The notes under the pieces: generated by a model
Seen by the model: the letters and a program-made list of their open reading frames with translations, nothing else
The model's database searches: none
What the model was told of the DNA's origin: nothing
Made by a program: the position numbers and the translations under genes
DNA from: CAVVDT01 sp963747005
Lineage (GTDB): Bacteria > Pseudomonadota > Alphaproteobacteria > Rhizobiales > Aestuariivirgaceae
DNA: 64,000 nt
Direction of reading: 5' to 3'
Assembly (NCBI GenBank): GCA_963747005.1
Contig: CAVVDT010000008.1
Span: forward strand, 620,001 to 684,000
Shown here: positions 8,350 to 15,711 of the stretch, piece after piece
Layout of the letters: each line of letters starts with the position of its first letter
Position numbering within the stretch: the first letter of the stretch is position 1

Positions 8350-8895
8350 CTACCGCGGTGCGCGCTTGGCGAGGATGCGTTGCAGGGTGCGGCGGTGCAT
8401 GTTGAGGCGGCGGGCGGTTTCCGAGACGTTGCGGTTGCACAATTCGTACACCCGCTGGATATGCTCCCAGCGCACCCGGTCGGCCGACATGGGGTTTTCC
8501 GGCGGCGGGGCGCGATCGGCCCCGTTGGCCATCAGCGCGTCGTAGACGGCATCGGCATCGGCGGGCTTGGAGAGATAGTCGACAGCCCCCAGCTTGACCG
8601 CCGAGACGGCGGTGGCGAAATTCCCGTAGCCTGTAAGCACCACGGCGCGGGCATCGGGCCTCGATTGGTGCAGCACCTCGATGACGTCGAGGCCGTTGCC
8701 GTCGTTGAGGCGCAGGTCGACCACCGCGTAGCTGGGCGGCTGGCGGCGTATCTCGGCGATGCCGTCAACCACCGTCTCGGCCATGCGCACCTCGAAGCCG
8801 CGCGTTTCCATGGCCCGGCCCAGTCGATTGAGGAACGGCCGGTCGTCGTCGACCAGCAGTAATGTCATTTCCCCCGTTGGGGTGCCGTCAGTCAT
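8350..8895 (-). CDS. regA: Redox response regulator RegA/ActR/PrrA
   Basis: A 181-residue response regulator with a receiver domain (residues 10-125) and a short Fis-type helix-turn-helix at the C-terminus (NVSETARRLNMHRRTLQRIL). The phosphoacceptor is D60 in YAVVDLRLNDGNGL, with acid residues D16-D18 and K110 completing the site. In this family the DNA-binding helix is almost invariant across alphaproteobacteria and controls respiration, photosynthesis, and carbon and nitrogen fixation genes in response to redox state. The kinase gene regB is directly upstream on the same strand after 143 bases. Assignment is firm. Confidence 0.93.
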   Translation of the reverse strand: MTDGTPTGEMTLLLVDDDRPFLNRLGRAMETRGFEVRMAETVVDGIAEIRRQPPSYAVVDLRLNDGNGLDVIEVLHQSRPDARAVVLTGYGNFATAVSAVKLGAVDYLSKPADADAVYDALMANGADRAPPPENPMSADRVRWEHIQRVYELCNRNVSETARRLNMHRRTLQRILAKRAPR

Positions 8896-9038
8896 TCGTC
8901 AGGTCTCCATTGTCGCCGCGCCGTCCGGCGAGCTGTTTGATGGCCTCTTATACGGAACCGTGCGACCTCATGTCACCCCAATTATTCCAATGTTACCGGG
9001 GTTTAACTTATCCTTGGGAGGCGCTTTTGTTCGCCGCC

Positions 9039-10442
9039 CTAGAGAGCCTGGCGCAATTCGCGCGCTTCGATGGCACGACGCGGCCAGGCCACGCGCACGA
9101 TGGCGCCGGTTTGCGGCTGGGCTCGGTTGGCAAGCGTCACGGCGGCACCGGAGCGCTCCAGCAGGGTCTTGGCGATGAAGAACCCGAGCCCCATGCCGTC
9201 GTGGTCGGCATCGGCTCCTGCCTCCTCCAGCGGCCCATAGCCCGCCCTGGTGGTGACATAGGGTTCGCCCAGCCGGTCGATGACCACCTGGGCAAAGCCC
9301 GGCCCATCGTCGATCACCATGATGGCGATCTCCTCGGGCGTCCATGAGATGTCAACGTCCACCCGGCTGGCGGCGAAGTCGACGGCGTTTTCCAGAATGT
9401 TGGCAAGGCCGAAGGCGATGCCCGGATTGCGGATGACCGACGGCTCGCCGGCGCGGTCGCGGCCGCCGAGGCCCGTCGGGTTCGGGGTGACCACGATCTC
9501 CACCGGCCCGCCGCGTAACGGCTCGGCCACGTCCTCGGCCATCACCGTCACCTTGACGCTGGCGAACATGGCATCGCTCTGGGATTCGCGATTGGCCAGT
9601 CGCGACAGGATCTCCCGGCAGCGCTGGGCCTGGGATATGAGCAGGTCGAGATCCTCCGCGTGGGCCTCGGCATCGGGCAGTTCGCGCTTCAGTTCCTTGG
9701 CTACCAGCGCGATGGTGCCGAGCGGTGTCCCCAGTTCGTGGGCCGCCGCCGCCGCCAGGCCGTCGAGGGCCGACAGTTGCTGCTCGCGCGCCAGCACCTG
9801 CTCGGTCGCCGCCAAGGCGTCCGACATCTGCCGCGCCTCGCTGGCGATGCGATAGGCGTACATGATGGAAAACACCAGCCCCGACAACAGTGCCGTCCAT
9901 AACCCGGCGGCATAGATCTGCGGCAGCACCAGACGGGTCGAGGGATACCATGGCAGCGGCAGGTGAAAGAACGCCAGCGTGGTGATCAGCGCCAGTGTCA
10001 GGGTGCCGAGCGCCACCGTGCGCGACAGGGGCAGGGTCGAGGCGGAAACGGTAACCGGTACCAGGAACAGGAACATGAACGGATTCTGGATGCCGCCGGT
10101 GAGATATAATAGGCCGGCAAGCTGCACGATGTCGTAGCCCAGCAGCAGCGCCGCATAGCGGTCCTCCAGCCTGAGGCTGGTGCGCCAGCGGATGGTGAGG
10201 AAGATGTTGAGCCAGGCGCTGAGGGCGATCACCGCCAGGCACCAGCCGAGCGGCAGCCGGAACCCGAGCCCGAAATGCACTCCCAGGACGGCCGTCATCT
10301 GGCCGATGACGGCAAGCCAGCGCAACCGCACCAGGGTCTGCAGCCGGAGGCCTTCGACCGCCACCCTGAGGCGTTGCGCCATGCCGGGAAAGAAGCTTCC
10401 CGCAGTCTCCAGCGCGCCGCCTATGTTGTCGTGACCGGTCAT
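9039..10442 (-). CDS. regB: Redox sensor histidine kinase RegB/ActS/PrrB
   Basis: A 467-residue membrane kinase with about six transmembrane helices (40-200). The quinone-binding signature GGIQNPF is at 116-122. The phosphorylated histidine is H235 in AAAAHELGTPLG, and the redox-active cysteine is C275 in SQAQRCREIL. The 40-residue spacing from H to C equals that of Rhodobacter RegB. N and G boxes follow (LANILENAVD, DDGPGF, GMGLGFFIAKTLL). The protein senses the ubiquinone pool and phosphorylates RegA. It diverges from the SenC gene across 128 bases, the arrangement seen in Rhodobacter, except that regA here follows regB instead of senC. Confidence 0.94.
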   Translation of the reverse strand: MTGHDNIGGALETAGSFFPGMAQRLRVAVEGLRLQTLVRLRWLAVIGQMTAVLGVHFGLGFRLPLGWCLAVIALSAWLNIFLTIRWRTSLRLEDRYAALLLGYDIVQLAGLLYLTGGIQNPFMFLFLVPVTVSASTLPLSRTVALGTLTLALITTLAFFHLPLPWYPSTRLVLPQIYAAGLWTALLSGLVFSIMYAYRIASEARQMSDALAATEQVLAREQQLSALDGLAAAAAHELGTPLGTIALVAKELKRELPDAEAHAEDLDLLISQAQRCREILSRLANRESQSDAMFASVKVTVMAEDVAEPLRGGPVEIVVTPNPTGLGGRDRAGEPSVIRNPGIAFGLANILENAVDFAASRVDVDISWTPEEIAIMVIDDGPGFAQVVIDRLGEPYVTTRAGYGPLEEAGADADHDGMGLGFFIAKTLLERSGAAVTLANRAQPQTGAIVRVAWPRRAIEARELRQAL

Positions 10443-10570
10443 CGCCGCAATTTGGCGTCAGGTCAATCCGGCGGCAAGGGGCAATCGCCGCCCGTCCTGC
10501 CGGCGATGCGGACAAGCGGGCGCATTTGCCGCCTTGCGGTTGCCGCCGTCCGCCGCCATATAATCACATA

Positions 10571-11176
10571 ATGATCCGTCGCTATCACGTCATTGCCGTG
10601 GTGGCCCTGGTTGCCGCCGCGACGCTCATGACATTCACCGCCTATCGCTATGTCACGCGCGGGACTTATGCCTCGCTCGGCGACGCGCTGGTCGGCGGCC
10701 CCTTCACGCTGACCGACCAGACCGGCAAGACCGTGACCAATGCCGACTTCAAGGGCCGCTACATGCTGGTCTATTTCGGCTACACGTTCTGCCCCGACGT
10801 CTGCCCGACCGAATTGCAGGTGATGTCGGCGGCCCTCGACAAGCTGGGGGCGGCGGGCGACAGAATCGTCCCCATCTTCATCACCATCGATCCGGCGCGC
10901 GATACGCCCAAGGTCATGGCGCAGTACGTGGCCAACTTCAATCCACGCTTCATCGGCCTGACCGGCAGCCCCGAACAGATCGCTTCCGTCGCCAGGGCCT
11001 ACCGCGTCTACTACGCCAAGGCCAAGGGCTGGGAGACCGCCGGCGACAGCTATCTGATGGATCATTCCAGCATCATCTACCTGATGGGTCCGGACGGCAA
11101 ATTCGTGAAGCACTTCACCTACACCACCGACGCCGGCGGGCTGGCCGGCCAGTTGAAGGCGGCTGTCGGAGGTTGA
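10571..11176 (+). CDS. senC: SCO1/SenC copper chaperone
   Basis: A 201-residue thioredoxin-fold protein anchored by one N-terminal helix (residues 6-22). Copper ligands are C74 and C78 in TFCPDVCP and H165 in YLMDHSS. SCO/SenC proteins deliver copper to the CuA site of cytochrome c oxidase and act in the periplasm. The ATG at 10571 is chosen because the extra upstream residues are proline- and cysteine-rich and unlike the family. It is divergent from regB, which fits coregulation of oxidase assembly by redox state. Confidence 0.92.
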   Translation: MIRRYHVIAVVALVAAATLMTFTAYRYVTRGTYASLGDALVGGPFTLTDQTGKTVTNADFKGRYMLVYFGYTFCPDVCPTELQVMSAALDKLGAAGDRIVPIFITIDPARDTPKVMAQYVANFNPRFIGLTGSPEQIASVARAYRVYYAKAKGWETAGDSYLMDHSSIIYLMGPDGKFVKHFTYTTDAGGLAGQLKAAVGG

Positions 11177-11311
11177 AAGGTTCGTCAAAACTTGACGTTT
11201 ACGTAACAAAGTCATCATTCCATTGTTTAGGACAGCGTGCGTTGCCAAGTCCGCTCGATAGCTGTTAGGCTCGAAAGCGGGGTGACGTGGGCTGAGGGGC
11301 AAGAAAGACTG

Positions 11312-12544
11312 ATGCTCTATTATCTGTATGAAATGAACCACGCCGCGGTGGCGCCATGGCGGGCAGCGGCGAATTACGGCCGTTTCTTCTGGAAAAACCC
11401 GTTCAATCCGCTGGCCGGCACGCAGCTCGGGCGCAACATGGCGGCGCCTCTCGATATCTTCGAGCGAATCACCCGCCGCTACGGCAAGCCGGAATTCGGC
11501 ATCACCGAAACCTTGATGGGTGAAGCGCTGGTGCCGGTGACCCCTGAATGCCTGTGGCACAAGCCGTTCTGCACCCTGCTGCATTTCAAGAAAGACCTGC
11601 CGGCCAGGGTACGTCAGCAAAAGCTGCTCATCGTGGCGCCCATGTCGGGCCACTACGCCACCCTGCTGCGCGGCACGGTGGAGGCCATGCTGCCCCACGC
11701 CGATGTCTACATCACCGACTGGGTGGATGCCCGTCAGGTGCCGGTGGTGGAGGGGACCTTCGATCTCGACGATTATGTCGATTACGTCACCGAGATCCTC
11801 GACCACCTGGGCCCCGGCGTGCATGTCATGGCGGTGTGCCAGCCCTCGGTGCCGGTGCTCGCCGCCGTGAGTTTGATGAACGCCCGCAAGGCCCCGGCGA
11901 CGCCCGCCTCGATGATCCTCATGGGCGGCCCCATCGACACCCGCCGCAACCCCACCGTGGTCAACGACCTGGCGATGCGCCGGGGCATCGACTGGTTCGA
12001 GAACAATGTGGTGGTGCAGGTGCCGTTCCCCCATTCGGGCTTCATGCGCGACGTCTATCCGGGGTTCCTGCAACTGACCGGCTTCATGACCATGAACCTC
12101 GAACGCCACGTCAACGCCCATCAGGAGCTGTTCTGGCACCTGGTGGAGGGCGACGGGGACTCGGCGGACAAGCACCAGGATTTCTACGACGAGTATTGCT
12201 CGGTCATGGACCTCACCGCCGAGTTCTATCTGCAGACGGTGGAAAAGGTGTTCATCGAGCATGCCCTGCCACGCGGCACCTTCACCCATCGTGGCGAGAA
12301 GGTCGAACCGGCCGCCATCACCAGGACCGCCCTGATGACCATCGAGGGCGAGCGCGACGATATTTCCGGCGTCGGCCAGACCGGTGCCGCCCACGGGCTG
12401 TGCACCAATATCCCGGCATCGCGGCGGCGCCATCACCTGCAGCGCGGCGTCGGCCACTACGGTGTCTTCAACGGCGGCCGCTTCCGGGCTGAGATCGTGC
12501 CGGCCATTGTGGAGTTCATGGCCGCCAACCGCCCCACCAACTGA
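11312..12544 (+). CDS. phaZ: Intracellular polyhydroxybutyrate depolymerase
   Basis: A 410-residue enzyme of the intracellular PhaZ family that hydrolyses native PHB granules to 3-hydroxybutyrate oligomers. It begins with the characteristic MLYYLYEMNHAA. The lipase-box-like VCQPSVPV places the nucleophile at C176, as in the Cys-type depolymerase PhaZ1 of Cupriavidus. The acid lies in IEGERDDISG and the histidine in GVGHYGVFNG near the C-terminus. The frame extends upstream, but the ATG at 11312 starts the conserved region. The 135-base leader contains TTGACG near 11194, a possible -35 element without a convincing -10. No other PHB genes are in the window. Confidence 0.93.
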   Translation: MLYYLYEMNHAAVAPWRAAANYGRFFWKNPFNPLAGTQLGRNMAAPLDIFERITRRYGKPEFGITETLMGEALVPVTPECLWHKPFCTLLHFKKDLPARVRQQKLLIVAPMSGHYATLLRGTVEAMLPHADVYITDWVDARQVPVVEGTFDLDDYVDYVTEILDHLGPGVHVMAVCQPSVPVLAAVSLMNARKAPATPASMILMGGPIDTRRNPTVVNDLAMRRGIDWFENNVVVQVPFPHSGFMRDVYPGFLQLTGFMTMNLERHVNAHQELFWHLVEGDGDSADKHQDFYDEYCSVMDLTAEFYLQTVEKVFIEHALPRGTFTHRGEKVEPAAITRTALMTIEGERDDISGVGQTGAAHGLCTNIPASRRRHHLQRGVGHYGVFNGGRFRAEIVPAIVEFMAANRPTN

Positions 12545-12642
12545 CGGGCTGCAAAAGCCCTTCGGCGCATCGTGATTTTGTCGCAAAAGTGCGTAGACTT
12601 TCGCGACCATGATCGAGCGATTCGCATCGAGGGGCCCAGCCG

Positions 12643-13377
12643 TTGCTTGACTTTCTTCACCGTTCGCGCGTCGAGCCGCGATCCCTTCTCACCATCGACG
12701 GCGAGGCGGTCAGCGTTTCCTTCCGCCGCAACGAGCGGGCACGGCGCATGATCCTGCGCCTCAAGGGCGACGGGGTGGTGGTGACCCTGCCGCCGCGCGC
12801 CAGCGAGCGTGCCGGTCTCGAATTCGCCGCCACCCATGCCGCCTGGATCCGCCGCCAACTGGCCGGCCGGCCCGACCCGCGACCTTTCGCCCATGGTGCC
12901 GTGGTGCCGTTGCGCGGCATTCCCCACCGCATCGAGCAGGCAGCCGTGCGGCGCGGCGGCATTGTGATCGTCGACGAGGGCGAGCCGCGCCTCATGGTGG
13001 CAGCCGACGCCCCCCACATCGCCCGCCGGGTGAGCGACTGGCTGAAGGCCGAGGCGCGGCGCGATCTCGGCGATGCCTCGCTGCGCCATGCCGCCGCCAT
13101 GGCGACGCGCTACCGCCGCCTCACCTTGCGCGATCCGGCCGGCCGCTGGGGGTCATGCACGGCGACCGGACACCTCTCCTATTCATGGCGCCTGATCCTC
13201 GCCCCCGCCTTCGTGCTCGACTACGTGGCCGCCCACGAGGTTGCCCATCTCATCGAGATGAACCATTCGGCCCGCTTCTGGCGGCTGGTCAGGGCGCATG
13301 CGCCGCATGCCGAGGAAGCGCGGCGCTGGCTCAAGGTCCACGGACAGGGCCTGCACCGCTACGGCACCGAGAGCTGA
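12643..13377 (+). CDS. YgjP-type metal-dependent hydrolase (DUF45/M48 family)
   Basis: A 244-residue protein of the SprT/YgjP-like metallopeptidase group. The zinc motif is HEVAHLIEMNHSARFW, with H198, E199 and H202 and a further conserved histidine at 208. The conserved RWGSC is at 168-172. It has no signal peptide, so it is cytoplasmic. The start is TTG at 12643 with a GAGGGG-like site about eight bases upstream; a nearby ATG at 12609 is out of frame. The substrate is unknown for the family. It converges on the PBP1A gene across a palindromic repeat. Confidence 0.8.
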   Translation: MLDFLHRSRVEPRSLLTIDGEAVSVSFRRNERARRMILRLKGDGVVVTLPPRASERAGLEFAATHAAWIRRQLAGRPDPRPFAHGAVVPLRGIPHRIEQAAVRRGGIVIVDEGEPRLMVAADAPHIARRVSDWLKAEARRDLGDASLRHAAAMATRYRRLTLRDPAGRWGSCTATGHLSYSWRLILAPAFVLDYVAAHEVAHLIEMNHSARFWRLVRAHAPHAEEARRWLKVHGQGLHRYGTES

Positions 13378-13400
13378 ACGCCAATGGATGTTGCCGTCAC

Positions 13401-13447
13401 AGCATGATGCCGAAAAGTGGACACCACTTTTCGCATAACATCGTGCT
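13401..13447. repeat. Rhizobiales-type palindromic repeat between convergent genes
   Basis: CGAAAAGTGG (13411-13420) and CCACTTTTCG (13424-13433) form a perfect ten-base stem with a three-base loop. The outer arms AGCATGATG (13401-13409) and CATCGTGCT (13439-13447) pair with one mismatch. I recognise this as the dispersed element of many Hyphomicrobiales genomes. Lying between two converging genes, it may act as a bidirectional terminator. Confidence 0.75.
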
Positions 13448-13468
13448 CAAACTCTCGGGACATTGCCG

Positions 13469-15577
13469 TCAGCGGCTGTTGAGCAGGTCTTTCTGGCGCT
13501 GCTTGAGGCGCCGGATGCGTTCCTGCTCGGTAACGCTGTCGGCCGTCGGCTGCTGCTGGCCGGCGTTGGGATCGGCCGGCACCTGCGGCTGGCCGTTGCC
13601 GAACATCGATTGCAGCATGCCGAAGATACCGTTGCCCTGGTTTTGCTGGTCGCTGGCAAAAGGTGTCTGCTGCCAGTTGCCCGGCAGCGGCTTGGGTGGC
13701 AGATCCTTGTGGGCGTAGGCCATGATGTCGTGCCAGATCATCGCCGGCAGGTTGCCGCCGGTCACCCGGTTGGTAGGTGAGTTGTCGTCATTGCCGACCC
13801 ATACGCCCGCCACGTAATAGCTGGAGTAGCCAATGAACCAGGCATCGCGGTAGTCCTGGCTGGTGCCGGTCTTGCCCGCCACGTCCTGGGGCGGCAACTG
13901 GGCGCGCTTTCCAGTACCTTCGGCAATCACGGTGCGCAGCATGTCGTTCATGGCGCCGACGTCGTAGTCGGTCATGGTGATGCCGAAGCCGTCGCCCTGG
14001 CGCTGGTAGAGGACGCGCCCGTCGCGGGTGGAGACACGGGTGATGACATAGGGGATGACGGTGCGGCCGTCATTGGCGAACGGGGCATAGGCACCGGTCA
14101 GTTCCAGAAGGCTCACCTCCGAGGTGCCCAGCGCGATCGAGGCGTTGTCCTGCAAATCCGAGCTGATGCCGAGGCGGTGGGCGGTGGCGATCACGTTCTT
14201 GGGGCCGACCTTGACGGCGAGTTTGGCCGCCACCGCGTTGAGCGAATGCGCCAGGGCGGTGCGCAAGGTGACCGGCCCCATGTATTCGCGCTTGTAGTTC
14301 TCCGGCGACCAGCCGCCGAAGGTCACCGGCTCGTCCACCTCGATCGTATCGGGCGTCATGCCCTGCTCGATGGCGGTGAGATAGACGAAGGGCTTGAACG
14401 CCGATCCCGGCTGGCGCTTCGATCTGACGGCGCGATTGTACTGGCTCTTGAGGTAGGAGCGCCCGCCCACCATGGCCCTCACCGCGCCGTTGACGTCGAG
14501 CACCACGGCAGCACCCTGGCTCGCCTTGCGTTTCGGTCCCTCGGTGTCGAGCACCTGCTGCACCGCCTTCTCGGCCACCGACTGGAGATTGCGGTCGATG
14601 GTGGTCTCCACCACGATGGAAGAGTCGAACTTGCCGACCAGGTCGGGGATCTGCTCGCTCACCCAGTCGACGATGTACTGGCTGGCCGGCCGGTGGTCGG
14701 CGGCGCGCACCGTGGTCGGCGCGTTCTCGGCCTGCAGTGCCTGCCTTTGGGTGATGAAGCCCACATTTACCATGGCCTTCAGCACCTCGCTGGCGCGCGC
14801 TTCCGCCTTCTTGGGGTGATGGATCGGGTTATAGGTGGTGGGCGCCTTGAGCACGGCGGCCAGGATGGTCGCCTCGTGCAGCGTCACATCGCGTGCCGAC
14901 TTGCCGAAGAAGGCCTGCGCCGCCTTGTCGACGCCCACGCCGGGGCCGCCGAAATAGATGCGGTTCATGTAGAGCTGCAGGATCTCGTCCTTGGAGAACT
15001 TGTTCTCCAGCCACAGGGCCAGAACGGCTTCCTGGAACTTGCGCGTATAGGTGCGCTCGGGCTTGAGGAACAGGTTCTTGGCCAGTTGCTGGGTGAGCGT
15101 CGAGCCGCCCTGCACGGTATGCCCGGCCCGGATATTGGCTGCCATGGCCCTGATGAGGCCGATCGGGTCGATGCCGAAATGCGAATAGAAGCGTCGGTCC
15201 TCGATGGCGATGATCGCCTGCGGCAGATAGCTCGGCACCTCGTCGATGCGCACCGCGTCGCCGAAGAACGAGCCGCGCTCGGCGACGATCTGCCCGTCGG
15301 CGGCCAGGATCATGATCCCCGGTTCGCGCTTGGGGATCTGGAACAGGCCCTGGCTTTCCAGGGTCATGTAGGTATAGGCGGTGAGCACCGCCAGCATGGT
15401 GCAGCCAGCCAGCCCGAGCGTCACCGACCAGCCGGCCAGCCGCCACAACAGGGACCGGCGGCGTTTCTTCTGCCCCCGCCCGCCGGGCACCTTGCCGGCA
15501 TCGCGGCGCGCCAGCAACCGCGGCTCGACGCGCTTGCCGCGCGCCTTCTTGCGGCGCTTGCGTCCCAGTCCGAACAC
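13469..15577 (-). CDS. Class A penicillin-binding protein, PBP1A family
   Basis: A bifunctional peptidoglycan synthase of 702 residues. The basic cytoplasmic tail (1-43) precedes one transmembrane helix (about 44-70). The glycosyltransferase GT51 domain (about 85-260) shows the catalytic EDRRFYSHFGID and the QGGSTLTQQLAKNL motif. The transpeptidase domain (about 330-620) has SxxK at S392-K395 (QPGSAFKPF), SLN at 445-447 and KTGT at 569-572. The C-terminus is glutamine- and proline-rich and of low complexity. A perfect TTAA-N7-TTAA motif sits 56-70 bases upstream of the ATG, suggesting cell-cycle control by CtrA. Confidence 0.92.
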   Translation of the reverse strand: MFGLGRKRRKKARGKRVEPRLLARRDAGKVPGGRGQKKRRRSLLWRLAGWSVTLGLAGCTMLAVLTAYTYMTLESQGLFQIPKREPGIMILAADGQIVAERGSFFGDAVRIDEVPSYLPQAIIAIEDRRFYSHFGIDPIGLIRAMAANIRAGHTVQGGSTLTQQLAKNLFLKPERTYTRKFQEAVLALWLENKFSKDEILQLYMNRIYFGGPGVGVDKAAQAFFGKSARDVTLHEATILAAVLKAPTTYNPIHHPKKAEARASEVLKAMVNVGFITQRQALQAENAPTTVRAADHRPASQYIVDWVSEQIPDLVGKFDSSIVVETTIDRNLQSVAEKAVQQVLDTEGPKRKASQGAAVVLDVNGAVRAMVGGRSYLKSQYNRAVRSKRQPGSAFKPFVYLTAIEQGMTPDTIEVDEPVTFGGWSPENYKREYMGPVTLRTALAHSLNAVAAKLAVKVGPKNVIATAHRLGISSDLQDNASIALGTSEVSLLELTGAYAPFANDGRTVIPYVITRVSTRDGRVLYQRQGDGFGITMTDYDVGAMNDMLRTVIAEGTGKRAQLPPQDVAGKTGTSQDYRDAWFIGYSSYYVAGVWVGNDDNSPTNRVTGGNLPAMIWHDIMAYAHKDLPPKPLPGNWQQTPFASDQQNQGNGIFGMLQSMFGNGQPQVPADPNAGQQQPTADSVTEQERIRRLKQRQKDLLNSR

Positions 15578-15632
15578 TCTTCTTAAGTCCGTCGCTAGTT
15601 TTTGCGGGTCCGACAGCGTTCGGGCCGCACAG

Positions 15633-15647
15633 TTAACAGGTGCTTAA
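15633..15647 (-). promoter_or_regulatory. CtrA-type motif TTAA-N7-TTAA upstream of PBP1A gene
   Basis: TTAA at 15633-15636 and TTAA at 15644-15647 are separated by exactly seven bases, the full consensus for the alphaproteobacterial cell-cycle regulator CtrA. The motif is centred about 63 bases upstream of the PBP1A start codon and lies in the 134-base gap before gyrB. Identity rests on the motif alone. Confidence 0.5.
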
Positions 15648-15711
15648 CGCCGGCCTTGCCATCTCGCCGCCAGCATAGGCGTGAACGTGTCGCAAACGTG
15701 GCGCGGCTCAC

